Source: Ideonella_A sakaiensis_A
GTDB lineage: Bacteria; Pseudomonadota; Gammaproteobacteria; Burkholderiales; Burkholderiaceae_C
Direction of reading: 5' to 3'
DNA length: 64,000 bases
NCBI RefSeq assembly: GCF_048320135.1
Contig: NZ_CP182947.1
Location: forward strand, 2,852,001 to 2,916,000
The notes beneath the pieces were generated by a model. The model was not told where the DNA came from, made no database searches, and worked only from the letters and a program-made list of their open reading frames with translations. The position numbers were made by a program, and so were the translations under genes. Shown here one piece after another: positions 8,949-17,144 of the stretch. Position 1 is the first letter of the stretch, and each line of letters opens with the position of its first letter.

Positions 8949-9719
8949 ATGAAACACATCGCCCGCAAGCGTTTCGGTCAGCATTTTCTGACCGACGCCG
9001 GCATCATCGAGCAGATCGTCGCTTCAATTGCGCCGCGCCCCGGCGACGCGCTGGTCGAAATCGGCCCCGGGCTGGCGGCCATGACCGATCCGCTGGTGGC
9101 CCGCTGTGAGCGGTTGATGGTGATCGAACTCGACCGCGATCTGGCAGCCAGATTGCGCCGCCGGCCCGAGCTCGAGGTGATCGAGGCTGACGTGTTGAAG
9201 GTCGATTTCGCGGCACTCGCGCAGCGTGCCGGCCAGCGGCTGCGTGTCGTCGGCAATCTGCCGTACAACATCTCGACGCCGATCCTGTTCCATCTGCTCG
9301 GTGCGGTCGATTCGGTCGTCGACCAGCATTTCATGCTGCAGAAGGAGGTGGTCGAGCGGATGGCTGCCGAGCCCGGCAACAAGGATTTCGGCCGGCTGTC
9401 GGTGATGCTGCAGTGGCGTTATCACATCGAACAGGTGCTCGACGTGCCGCCGGAGGCGTTCGAGCCGCCGCCGCGCGTCGATTCGGCGATCGTGCGGATG
9501 ACGCCGCTGCCGGCCGACGCGGTTGCCGGCATCGATGTCGCGCTGCTCGGCGAAATCGTCGGCGTCGCGTTTTCGCAGCGCCGCAAGCTGCTGCGCCATA
9601 CGCTCGGCGGCTGGATCACTGCGCGCCGGCTCGATACCGGGTTCGATCTGCAGCGGCGTGCCGAGGAAGTACCGGTCGCCGAATATCTGGCGCTGACGCG
9701 CGCCGCGGCAGCGCGCTGA
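8949..9719 (+). CDS. rsmA: 16S rRNA (adenine1518/1519-N6)-dimethyltransferase RsmA/KsgA
   Basis: A 256-residue protein with the RsmA signature: GQHFLTD at 10-16, the SAM-binding EIGPG at 38-42, and the catalytic NLPYN at 103-107. It dimethylates two adjacent adenines in helix 45 of 16S rRNA during small-subunit assembly. It follows surA by 10 bases in the same unit. In many Proteobacteria pdxA sits between surA and rsmA; here it is absent. Confidence 0.95.
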   Translation: MKHIARKRFGQHFLTDAGIIEQIVASIAPRPGDALVEIGPGLAAMTDPLVARCERLMVIELDRDLAARLRRRPELEVIEADVLKVDFAALAQRAGQRLRVVGNLPYNISTPILFHLLGAVDSVVDQHFMLQKEVVERMAAEPGNKDFGRLSVMLQWRYHIEQVLDVPPEAFEPPPRVDSAIVRMTPLPADAVAGIDVALLGEIVGVAFSQRRKLLRHTLGGWITARRLDTGFDLQRRAEEVPVAEYLALTRAAAAR

Positions 9720-9724
9720 CGCCG

Positions 9725-9763
9725 GAAAAAAGCACGCGCCGCAGCGGTTTCCCGGCGGCGCGT
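9725..9763 (-). terminator. Rho-independent terminator, minus strand
   Basis: A perfect 9-bp stem (ACGCGCCGC with GCGGCGCGT, 9734-9742 and 9755-9763) lies next to an A-run at 9726-9731, which reads as a T-run at the end of a minus-strand transcript. It would end transcription from the RNase/barstar unit. Seen from the plus strand it lies just after rsmA but lacks a T-run there. Confidence 0.7.
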
Positions 9764-9809
9764 CGCATCGTTCAGGGCGGCAACGCCGCCCGCTTCTGAG
9801 CTCAGTCGA

Positions 9810-10001
9810 TCAGGCTGCGTTCAGCCACATCGATGTGTCGAAGGCACTGCTCATCATCGGCATGTTCATGCCGAAGTTCGAATTGGCTGCGGCTTTCGAA
9901 CCCGCCTTGGCAGGCTTTGCAGCAACGTTTTGGGCCACTTCCGTCGCCCGCTCCCATGACCCTTGTTCCTGGGAGCGGGCTACTGAAAAGAATAGAAACA
10001 C
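9810..10001 (-). other. Orphan short reading frame downstream of barstar
   Basis: A 63-codon frame that starts inside the end of the barstar gene, runs through the 9946-9980 inverted repeat and ends before the terminator. The part below the repeat (AQNVAAKPAKAGSKAAANS, then a Met-rich NFGMNMPMMSSAF) has compositional bias unlike an antisense shadow. It could be the tail of a gene whose front was replaced by the repeat, or chance. No family recognised; no ribosome-binding site seen. Confidence 0.25.
9946..9980. repeat. REP-like perfect inverted repeat
   Basis: Arms GCCCGCTCCCA (9946-9956) and TGGGAGCGGGC (9970-9980) are perfect 11-base complements around a 13-base loop. The GGGAGCGGGC core resembles repetitive extragenic palindromes of other Proteobacteria. 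The barstar stop codon (9980-9982) uses its outer base. No second copy is seen in this window. Confidence 0.7.
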
Positions 10002-10375
10002 CTGAATGGCACCTTTCGCTCGGCCCAGAAATCGGCCGCATCACGAAAGACATCGAGCAGTTGCTCGCGCGCCTCGCGGTCGAAGCGTGCGTTGTCGGGC
10101 AACTGCTCGAGAACGACGACAAAGCCCGGCTGCTCGCCCGCCTTGTTGACCTGGTCGGTCATGCAGTCGAACAAGGCGTCGAAATTCTTGCCGAAGTGAG
10201 CCGGAAACAGGAACGACTCGGCGATGGTCTCGAGTACATCCTGCTTGGACTGGGCCGCGCCGAGATTGGCGTAGAGGAAATGCTGCTGGCCGGACTGGGC
10301 CGCCTGCTGCAGATCCTCGACGCGATAGGCGCGGATCGATTGAACGATGTTCGGACGGACTGTCTGCAAGAGCAT
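9980..10375 (-). CDS. Barstar-family ribonuclease inhibitor
   Basis: A 131-residue cytoplasmic protein. Residues 61-74 (FGKNFDALFDCMTD) match the barstar RNase-binding helix; D66 and D70 fall where barstar D35 and D39 contact barnase. A 35-residue N-terminal extension precedes the fold. AGGAGG lies about 8 bases before the ATG at 10373-10375, the strongest ribosome-binding site in this area, as expected where inhibitor must exceed enzyme. It follows the secreted RNase gene by 100 bases on the same strand. The stop lies in an inverted repeat, so the C-terminus may have been altered by that insertion. Confidence 0.9.
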   Translation of the reverse strand: MLLQTVRPNIVQSIRAYRVEDLQQAAQSGQQHFLYANLGAAQSKQDVLETIAESFLFPAHFGKNFDALFDCMTDQVNKAGEQPGFVVVLEQLPDNARFDREAREQLLDVFRDAADFWAERKVPFRCFYSFQ

Positions 10376-10475
10376 GGTCACGTTCCTCCTTGGAGCACTG
10401 GAAAAGAGAAATCTGGGCAAACGGTCAGAGCCGCCGGACGCCAACCGGCCCTGAACCTCGAACTGGGGAAGACTT

Positions 10476-10886
10476 TCACTGCACGATGCGTCTGAAACTG
10501 GCGTAGTGATCGTCGGTGTAGAAGCAGGATTCGGGTTTCGAAGGAGGGTTCCCGCCGCAAACGATCCGCCTGGCTCCACGATCGCGCGACCATGGCGTGG
10601 GGACGGTGTATTCGCGGTAGTGACCACGAGGTCTCAATGGAAGGAGTCGCTCCCGGTTGCCGAAGGTCGTGCCATCCTTGCGATACGGAAACGGACCGTT
10701 GGAGCGGATCAGGCGTTCGGTGATCTGCGCTTCACGCGGCAGGTCGACGAGCCGGACCGTTTCCGATTCCGCCAGCGGACCCTTGGCCTCGACCAGGCCC
10801 GGTCCTAGCAACGACAGTGCAAGACCGGCAGCGAGGCCAGCCCTGCGCCATGCAGACAACGCAAGCGGCTGACCTGTAGCAAACAC
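10476..10886 (-). CDS. Secreted barnase-type guanyl ribonuclease
   Basis: A 136-residue protein starting at GTG (10884-10886) with a signal peptide (about 14-34). The mature part fits the barnase/RNase N1 family: GTTFGNRERLLP at 72-83, then the catalytic set E92 (YREYTV), R107 (ARRIVCG) and H127 (DDHYASF), matching barnase E73, R87 and H102. It should cleave RNA after G outside the cytoplasm, with the downstream barstar protecting the producer. An extra Cys pair (110 and 121) may form a disulfide. Possible roles are competition or nucleic-acid scavenging; sequence does not decide. Confidence 0.88.
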   Translation of the reverse strand: MFATGQPLALSAWRRAGLAAGLALSLLGPGLVEAKGPLAESETVRLVDLPREAQITERLIRSNGPFPYRKDGTTFGNRERLLPLRPRGHYREYTVPTPWSRDRGARRIVCGGNPPSKPESCFYTDDHYASFRRIVQ

Positions 10887-11212
10887 CGGGGTTTTCCCTC
10901 AATTCACAAACCCAGTATGTTACCGAATCGGCACCAAAACCTCAAGTCACGGTGCATTTGAAAGGGTTAAGAAGCGTTCAGTGAGTGATCGCACACTCGT
11001 CGCGCATCAACCCGGTTCCCACACTTCTTGCCTGCGAGCGAGTTCGCATGAGCAGCCGGTCGAACCTGGCACGCGACTGGCAGATGCGCGCGGCCTGCAA
11101 TGCACCCCTGTGGTGCATACGGTCGTTTTGCCGGCGGGCTGCTGGCACGGCACGGCGCTTTGTCGATGCGCGGAACTGCGTAGCCGACCGCCAGCCCCGC
11201 GGGTTGATACTG
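10887..11212. other. Intergenic region between divergent RNase and histidine kinase genes
   Basis: 326 bases. AT-richer sequence around 10890-10975 probably holds the promoters for the RNase gene (minus) and perhaps the kinase (plus). The kinase frame is open from 10985, but its upstream 76 codons are Cys/Arg-rich and unlike protein, so I treat them as untranslated. No clear inverted repeat or terminator seen. Confidence 0.5.
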
Positions 11213-13384
11213 ATGGCCGTGCCAGCCCCGATCCGCCCCGCGCCTTATCCCGACGCCCCCAGCCTGCCGGCAGCGGCACCGGGCCGGCAATCCGCAACCG
11301 CCCCGGCGGCCGGTCAGACCCGGCGTCGTCCGTGGCTGTGGGTGCTGCTGGTCTGTCTGCTGCTGGTCGCGCAGACGGCGCTGGTCTGGTTGACCTTCGA
11401 CTACGAGTCGAACCGCTTGCAGGAAGAAGTCGACGCGGCATCGGCGAGCATCGCCGCCGAAATCCGCCATGCGGTGTCGCACGACCTGCAGAGCCTGCAG
11501 GCACTGAGCTGGCGCGAGGACAATCCGCCGCTGCAGTGGCGCTCTGCCGGCGCGCGCCAGTTGCTGCAGGAGCGGCGTGAACTGGTTCGCATCGAGCGGC
11601 GCAATGCCGATCTGCGCGTCACCGATGCGCTCGACAGTCCCTACCATGCGCCGATCTTCGTCCGCCTGCCGCGCGCCGCGATCGAGCAGGAAACCGAGAT
11701 CGCCTGCGCCGCCGCGGCCCGCACCGGCGCGCCGAGTTTTTCGCGCAGCTTCTTCGTGCCGCTGCCCGGTGACCTTGGCGTCGAGATCGTCGATGTCTGC
11801 CTGCCGGTGCAGCGCAGCGGCGAGCTGGTCGGCTACATCACCGCCAGCATGGCACTGGCAACGCTGCTCAACGAGGTCGTCAGCCCGGCGCTGTTGCAGG
11901 CCCACGAACTGAGCTTCATCAATGGCGACGGCAGCAGGCTGGCCCGCGCCGGCCGGCCGCGCGGCGCCGGCATCTATGTTTCCGAGCGGCTGATCGACCT
12001 GCCGGGGCAGACGATGCGGTTGCGGGTCGACAGCCAGTCCGGACGGCCGCAGCTGATTCCCAACCTCGCGGTGGCGCTGGTGCTCGGCCTGTCGCTGGCG
12101 CTCGGCGCCGTCGTGCTGCTGCTGGCCAGGGACATGCGGCGGCGCTCGATCGCCGAACATGCGCTGGCCGAGGCGCTGGCATTCCGCAAGGCGATGGAGG
12201 ATTCGCTGCTGACCGGGCTGCGCGCGCGTGACATCGAAGGCCGCGTCACCTATGTCAACCCGGCATTCTGCGAGATGGTCGGCTTCAGCGCCGCCGAGAT
12301 CATCGGCCGCGATCCGCCGCCCTACTGGCCGCCGGAAAAGGTGCCCGAATACCGCCGCCGGCTGCAGCAGCGCCAGTCGCTGCCCGACGATCCGGCGCCG
12401 CGGCGCGATCCGAGCCCGCGCGGCAACCTTCGCGAAGGATTCGAGACGACCTTCATGCGCAAGGACGGCGAACGTTTTGCGGTGCTGATCTTCGATGCGC
12501 CGCTGGTCGACGGCCACGGTCGCCAGACCGGCTGGATGAGTGCCGCGCTCGATGTCAGCGACCAGCGGCGCGTCGAGGAACTGTCGCGCCAGCAGCAGGA
12601 GCGGCTGCAGGCGACGGCGCGGCTGGCAACGGTCGGCGAGATGGCCTCGCTGCTCAGCCACGAGTTGAACCAGCCGCTGGCCGCGATCTCGAGTTATGCC
12701 GCCGGTTCGATGAACCTGCTCGGCGAAACGACGCTGGAACCGGATGCGGTGCCGATGCTGCGCCAGGCGATCGAGCGGATCGCTGCGCAGGCCGAACGCG
12801 CCGGCAAGGTGATCAAGAGCGTCCATGATTTCGTCCGTCGTCGCCAGCAGCTGCGCGAGCCGGTCCGCGTCGAGGCCTTGATCGAGGCGGTGTTGCCGTT
12901 GATGCGGCTGCAGGCGCGCAAGAGCGGCGCCCGGATCGAGGTGGCGATCAACAGCGGTCTGCCGCGTGTCGTCTGCGACCGCACGATGGTCGAGCAGGTA
13001 TTGCTGAACCTGACCCGCAACGGCATCCAGGCGATGGAGGAGGCCACACCGCTCGAGCAGCGCGAATTGCTGATCAGGGTGCGCAGCAGCCACCCGCTGT
13101 GGGTTACCTTCAGCGTCATCGACCGCGGCCCCGGCATTGCGCCGGAGATTGCGCAGCGTCTGTTCACGCCGTTTTTCACGACCCGCTCCGAAGGCATGGG
13201 TCTCGGGCTGAGCCTGTGCCGCACGGTGATCGAGCAGCACGGCGGCGCGCTCGACCATGAACGCATCAGCAGCCATCGCAGCGAGGCTGGCGACGCCGGA
13301 CCGGCGACCGAATTCCGCTTCACGTTGCCGGCCGAACGGGTCAGCCATCCGGCGCGGCGCGAGGAAACCGCACAATCGGCCTGA
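11213..13384 (+). CDS. Sensor histidine kinase with periplasmic sensor and PAS domain (DctB/FixL-like)
   Basis: A 723-residue membrane kinase. TM1 is at about 40-62, then a periplasmic sensor of about 215 residues, TM2 at 281-305, a PAS domain at about 320-450, and a dimerisation/phosphoacceptor helix with H483 (SLLSHELNQPLAA). The ATPase domain follows, with DRGPGIA and GMGLGLSLC boxes. It forms a pair with the LuxR-type regulator beginning 57 bases downstream. The LSHELNQPL H-box is typical of kinases paired with FixJ/TodT regulators. The ligand is unknown; the sensor resembles double-Cache folds of dicarboxylate sensors only loosely. Confidence 0.9.
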   Translation: MAVPAPIRPAPYPDAPSLPAAAPGRQSATAPAAGQTRRRPWLWVLLVCLLLVAQTALVWLTFDYESNRLQEEVDAASASIAAEIRHAVSHDLQSLQALSWREDNPPLQWRSAGARQLLQERRELVRIERRNADLRVTDALDSPYHAPIFVRLPRAAIEQETEIACAAAARTGAPSFSRSFFVPLPGDLGVEIVDVCLPVQRSGELVGYITASMALATLLNEVVSPALLQAHELSFINGDGSRLARAGRPRGAGIYVSERLIDLPGQTMRLRVDSQSGRPQLIPNLAVALVLGLSLALGAVVLLLARDMRRRSIAEHALAEALAFRKAMEDSLLTGLRARDIEGRVTYVNPAFCEMVGFSAAEIIGRDPPPYWPPEKVPEYRRRLQQRQSLPDDPAPRRDPSPRGNLREGFETTFMRKDGERFAVLIFDAPLVDGHGRQTGWMSAALDVSDQRRVEELSRQQQERLQATARLATVGEMASLLSHELNQPLAAISSYAAGSMNLLGETTLEPDAVPMLRQAIERIAAQAERAGKVIKSVHDFVRRRQQLREPVRVEALIEAVLPLMRLQARKSGARIEVAINSGLPRVVCDRTMVEQVLLNLTRNGIQAMEEATPLEQRELLIRVRSSHPLWVTFSVIDRGPGIAPEIAQRLFTPFFTTRSEGMGLGLSLCRTVIEQHGGALDHERISSHRSEAGDAGPATEFRFTLPAERVSHPARREETAQSA

Positions 13385-13440
13385 CATAGCCCGGATGCAG
13401 CCGCCAAGGCTGCGATGATTGCGCCTCTGCCGATGCCGCC

Positions 13441-14175
13441 ATGAACCCGCCTGCCGCCAGCTTCACCGCCGCCTCGTCGATTGCCCACAGCGGCTTCGGC
13501 CTGCCGATGGTTTATCTCGTCGACGACGAGGATGTCGTTCGCGATGCGCTGGCCTGGCTGCTGCGGTCGCGGCGCCTGCTCAGCGAAGGTTTTGCCAGTG
13601 CGGCTGCCTTTGAGGCGATGCTCGATGAACGGCTGGGCAGCGGCGTCGGCAGCGCCGAGCAGCCGCCCGATTGGCCGACTGCGCCGAGTTGCCTGCTGCT
13701 CGACGTGCGCATGCCCGGCACCAGCGGGCTGGTGCTGTTCGAGCGGCTGATCGAGCGCGGACTGGTCGCCGCGATGCCGGTGATCTTTCTGACCGGCCAT
13801 GGCGATGTGCCGACCGCGGTCGCTGCGGTCAAGCGCGGCGCCTTCGATTTTGTCGAGAAGCCGTTTGCCGACAATGCGCTGGTCGATCGCATCGAGCAGG
13901 CGCTGCAGGCCAGCCTCGGCGCGCTGCAGCAGCGCAGCGCGCGCAGCCTGCTCGCCAGTCGCCTGGCCGAGTTGTCGGACCGCGAGCGCGACGTGATGGA
14001 GCTGGTGATCGATGGCCGGCAGAACAAGCAGATCGCCGATGCGCTGAACATCAGCGTGCGCACCGTCGAAGTCCATCGCTCACGTGTCTTCGAGAAGATG
14101 GATGTCCGCTCGGCGGTTGAACTGTCGAACCTCGTGCGCCCCCATCTGCAACAGGATGCCGATGGCCCTCGGTGA
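13441..14175 (+). CDS. FixJ/TodT-type LuxR response regulator
   Basis: A 244-residue regulator: receiver domain (about 22-150) with phospho-acceptor D88 (LLLDVRMPG), T118 and K140 (VEKPF), then a LuxR helix-turn-helix at about 175-230 (LSDRERDVMELVIDG, VRTVEVHRSRVFEKM). A stretch at about 62-82 lengthens the loop before the acceptor strand compared with FixJ. It is the partner of the kinase upstream. Its end overlaps thiL by 14 bases, so the regulator and the thiamine/lipid genes may share a transcript. Confidence 0.9.
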   Translation: MNPPAASFTAASSIAHSGFGLPMVYLVDDEDVVRDALAWLLRSRRLLSEGFASAAAFEAMLDERLGSGVGSAEQPPDWPTAPSCLLLDVRMPGTSGLVLFERLIERGLVAAMPVIFLTGHGDVPTAVAAVKRGAFDFVEKPFADNALVDRIEQALQASLGALQQRSARSLLASRLAELSDRERDVMELVIDGRQNKQIADALNISVRTVEVHRSRVFEKMDVRSAVELSNLVRPHLQQDADGPR

Positions 14176-15124
14176 ATTCGAACTGATCAGCCGCTATTTC
14201 GAGCGGCCGACACGCCGCGCGGTGCTTGGCGTCGGCGACGATTGCGCGTTGCTGGCGCCAGCGCCCGGCATGCAGCTCGCCACCTCGGTCGACATGCTGG
14301 TCGAGGGCCGGCATTTTCTGTCGACGGTACCCGCCGACCGGCTCGGACACAAGTCGCTGACGGTCAATCTGAGCGACCTCGCCGCCTGCGGCGCGAAGCC
14401 GATTGCCTTCACGCTGGCGTTGTCCCTGCCGGCTGCCGATGAAAAATTTCTCGAGGGTTTTGCCCGTGGTCTGTTTGCGCTGGCCGACCGCCATGGCTGC
14501 GAGTTGATCGGCGGCGACACGACCCGCGGGCCGCTGACGATCTGCATCGGCATCTTCGGTGAGGTGCCGCCCGGGATGGCGCTGCTGCGTTCCGGCGCGC
14601 AGGCTGGCGACCAGCTGTGGGTCAGTGGCCGGCTTGGCGATGCCCGGCTCGCGCTCGAGGTATTCCGCGGCAGCCTGCAGCTGCCGGGCGACCAGTTCGA
14701 GCAGGTCAGGCCGGCGATGGAACTGCCGCAGCCGCGGGTCGAACTCGGCATCGCATTGCGCGGCATCGCCAGCAGCGCGATCGATGTGTCCGACGGATTG
14801 CTCGGCGACCTCGGCCACATCCTGCATGCGTCGAAGGTCGGCGCGGTCGTCGAAGCCGACAGCCTGCCGGCAAGCGAAGTGCTGCAATTGCAGCCGACGG
14901 CGCTGCGGCATCTGTGCACGCTGACCGGTGGCGACGATTACGAACTGCTGTTCACCGCGCCGGCCGCGGCGGCCGAAGCGGTGCGCACGGCGGCGGCAGC
15001 GAGCGGTGTCGCGGTGACCGCGATCGGCCGCATCGAGGCCGCCAGCGGACTGCGCATCGTCGACGGCGCCGGCAAGTCCATCGACGAGCGGCATGCGTCG
15101 TTCGACCATTTCCGCAGCGGCTGA
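14162..15124 (+). CDS. thiL: Thiamine-monophosphate kinase ThiL
   Basis: A 320-residue kinase of the PurM/ThiL superfamily, converting thiamine phosphate to thiamine diphosphate. Markers are the ELISRYF start, the metal-binding GVGDDCALL (D26, D27), the VNLSDLAACGAKP block and the C-terminal LTGGDDYELLFT. Normal family length. The ATG at 14162 gives the standard N-terminus; ATG 14156 is also possible. It heads the thiL-pgpA pair seen widely in Proteobacteria. Confidence 0.95.
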   Translation: MALGEFELISRYFERPTRRAVLGVGDDCALLAPAPGMQLATSVDMLVEGRHFLSTVPADRLGHKSLTVNLSDLAACGAKPIAFTLALSLPAADEKFLEGFARGLFALADRHGCELIGGDTTRGPLTICIGIFGEVPPGMALLRSGAQAGDQLWVSGRLGDARLALEVFRGSLQLPGDQFEQVRPAMELPQPRVELGIALRGIASSAIDVSDGLLGDLGHILHASKVGAVVEADSLPASEVLQLQPTALRHLCTLTGGDDYELLFTAPAAAAEAVRTAAAASGVAVTAIGRIEAASGLRIVDGAGKSIDERHASFDHFRSG

Positions 15125-15138
15125 CCGGAACGATCACG

Positions 15139-15693
15139 ATGGAAAAAACGCCTCACGCCGTCATCACCGTCACCCATCCGGCGCCGCGCCGCGCCGACCT
15201 GCGCTTCATGCTCGCGCATCCGGCGCACCTGATCGCGCTCGGTTTCGGGTCCGGTCTGTCGCCGTGGGCGCCGGGCACAGTCGGCACCTTGTGGGCATGG
15301 TTGACCTTTTCGCTGCTGCGGCCCTTCCTCGACGACTTCGGCTTCGGCATGCTGATCGGCGCCAGTGCCGTCGTCGGCTGCTGGGCCAGCACCGTCACCG
15401 CACGGCACCTGGCGACCGCCGACCCGTCGGCAATCGTCGTTGACGAGGTGGTCGCGTTCTGGCTCGTATTGTGGCTGGTCACGCCGGCTGGCTGGCTTGG
15501 GCAACTGGTCACATTCGGTCTGTTCCGGTTCTTCGACGCCGCCAAACCCGGCCCGGTCGGCTGGGCAGACCGCCGGTTCAAGGGTCGGCCGGGCGAGCCG
15601 ATCGGCTGGGTGCAGGGTTGCGGCGTGATGTTCGACGACTTCGTCGCCGCCGGCTGCTGCCTGCTGGTCGTCGCGTTGTGGCAATGGTGGTGA
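15139..15693 (+). CDS. pgpA: Phosphatidylglycerophosphatase A
   Basis: A 184-residue inner-membrane enzyme that dephosphorylates phosphatidylglycerol phosphate. The family motifs are GTVGT at 46-50 and DEVVAFW at 102-108, with FDDFVA near the C-terminus. Several membrane segments. It begins 14 bases after thiL and its stop overlaps the pncC start by one base (TGATG), so the three are likely co-translated. Confidence 0.93.
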   Translation: MEKTPHAVITVTHPAPRRADLRFMLAHPAHLIALGFGSGLSPWAPGTVGTLWAWLTFSLLRPFLDDFGFGMLIGASAVVGCWASTVTARHLATADPSAIVVDEVVAFWLVLWLVTPAGWLGQLVTFGLFRFFDAAKPGPVGWADRRFKGRPGEPIGWVQGCGVMFDDFVAAGCCLLVVALWQWW

Positions 15694-16196
15694 TGGCCGA
15701 GCCGACCATGCCGCTGGTGCAGCGCCTGGCCGGTCTGTTGCTGGCGCGGCGGCAGCGGCTGGCCTGCGCCGAGTCGTGCACCGGCGGCCTGATTGCTGCG
15801 GCCTGCACGTCGCTGGCCGGATCGAGCGACTGGTTCGAGCGCGGCTTCGTGACCTACTCGAACCAGGCCAAAAGCGAGATGCTCGGCGTTGCGCCTGACC
15901 TGCTCGAGCAGCATGGCGCGGTCAGCGAGGCGGTTGCGCTGGCGATGGCCGACGGCGCGATCGCCCGCTCGGCGGCCGAGTGGGCGGTCGCGGTGACCGG
16001 CATTGCCGGCCCCGGCGGTGCAGTGCCCGGCAAACCGGTCGGCACCGTCTGGCTGGCGATCGCCGGCGGTGGTCGGCCAGCGACCGCGAGCCTGTTGCAG
16101 CTCGACGGCGACCGCGCAGAGGTCCGGGCGCAGACGGTGGAGGCAGCGCTGAACGCCTTGTGCCGGGCGATCGATGCGGGAGCGCCTGCGCAATGA
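15693..16196 (+). CDS. pncC: Nicotinamide-nucleotide amidohydrolase PncC (CinA C-terminal domain)
   Basis: A 167-residue stand-alone CinA_C domain that deamidates nicotinamide mononucleotide in NAD recycling. The ESCTGG motif is at 27-32 and a VTGIAGPGG block lies near residue 110. The N-terminal MoCF-like domain of full-length CinA is absent, as in E. coli PncC. The start overlaps the pgpA stop, and the stop overlaps the next start (ATGA). Confidence 0.93.
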   Translation: MAEPTMPLVQRLAGLLLARRQRLACAESCTGGLIAAACTSLAGSSDWFERGFVTYSNQAKSEMLGVAPDLLEQHGAVSEAVALAMADGAIARSAAEWAVAVTGIAGPGGAVPGKPVGTVWLAIAGGGRPATASLLQLDGDRAEVRAQTVEAALNALCRAIDAGAPAQ

Positions 16197-17128
16197 GTGT
16201 GCTGCTGTGCGGCGATCTGCCGGCTGCTGCCGCCGCCGAATGGCTGCAGCAGCTGCGCGCGGCGGCACCCGATGAAACCTGGCTGACCGAACGCTCGCCG
16301 GCGATCGATCCGACGATCGACGTCGCGGTGGTCGCCAACCCGCCGGCCGGCGCGCTGCAGGGTCTGCCGGCGCTGCGGCTGGTGCAGTCGTTATGGGCCG
16401 GTGTCGAGGGCCTGGTCGGCGATGCCAGCCTGCCGGCCGAGGTGCCGCTGGCACGGATGGTCGATCCCTTGATGAACCAGGCGATGGCCGAGACGGCGCT
16501 GTGGGCAGTGCTCGCATTGCAGCGCGATTTTTATGTTTACGCCCGCCAGCAGCGGCAGGCAGTGTGGCAGGTTCATCCGCAGCGCCGCGCCGCCGACTGG
16601 CCGGTGCTGGTGCTCGGCCTCGGCGAGATGGGCCGCACGGTCGCGGCGCGGCTGGCCGGCAGCGCTTATCCGGTCAGCGGCTGGAGCCGCAGCCAGTCCA
16701 GCCTGGACGGTATCGACTGCCTGAGCGGCGAGGCGGGTTTGATCGCCGCGCTCGGCCGCGCCGAGGTCGTCGTCAACCTGCTGCCGCTGACCGCGGCAAC
16801 GCGCGGCTTTTTCGACGCCGAGCGGCTTGCCGCGATGCGCCGCGGTGCGCACCTCGTCAACCTCGCGCGGGGCGCGCACCTGGTCGAGGCCGATGTGATT
16901 GCCGCGCTCGACAGCGGCCAGCTCGGCGAACTGGTTGTTGATGCGTTTGCGACCGAACCGCTGCCGCCATCACATGGCTTCTGGCGCCATCCGCGGGTGA
17001 CCGTGCTGCCGCACATCGCCGCGCAGACTGACAAACGCAGCGCCGCGGGGGTGGTTGCCGCCAACCTGGCCCGGCTGCGCAGCGGCCAGCCGCCGCTGCA
17101 CCTGGTCGACCGGCAGCGCGGTTACTGA
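16193..17128 (+). CDS. D-2-hydroxyacid dehydrogenase, GhrA-like
   Basis: A 311-residue NAD(P)-dependent dehydrogenase resembling glyoxylate/hydroxypyruvate reductase A. The Rossmann loop GLGEMG is at 142-147. Catalytic residues match the family: R226 (NLARGAH), E255 (ATEPLP) and H274 (LPHIAA). It overlaps pncC by 4 bases and is the last plus-strand gene before convergent holA. Glyoxylate or hydroxypyruvate is the likely substrate by family; other 2-keto acids are possible. Confidence 0.85.
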   Translation: MSVLLCGDLPAAAAAEWLQQLRAAAPDETWLTERSPAIDPTIDVAVVANPPAGALQGLPALRLVQSLWAGVEGLVGDASLPAEVPLARMVDPLMNQAMAETALWAVLALQRDFYVYARQQRQAVWQVHPQRRAADWPVLVLGLGEMGRTVAARLAGSAYPVSGWSRSQSSLDGIDCLSGEAGLIAALGRAEVVVNLLPLTAATRGFFDAERLAAMRRGAHLVNLARGAHLVEADVIAALDSGQLGELVVDAFATEPLPPSHGFWRHPRVTVLPHIAAQTDKRSAAGVVAANLARLRSGQPPLHLVDRQRGY

Positions 17129-17144
17129 ATACTTGCCGGCGCGC

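Noticed and set aside
10967..13387. An 806-codon minus-strand frame opposite the histidine kinase
   Set aside because: Antisense shadow of the kinase; low-complexity Arg/Gln/Ala composition and no motif.
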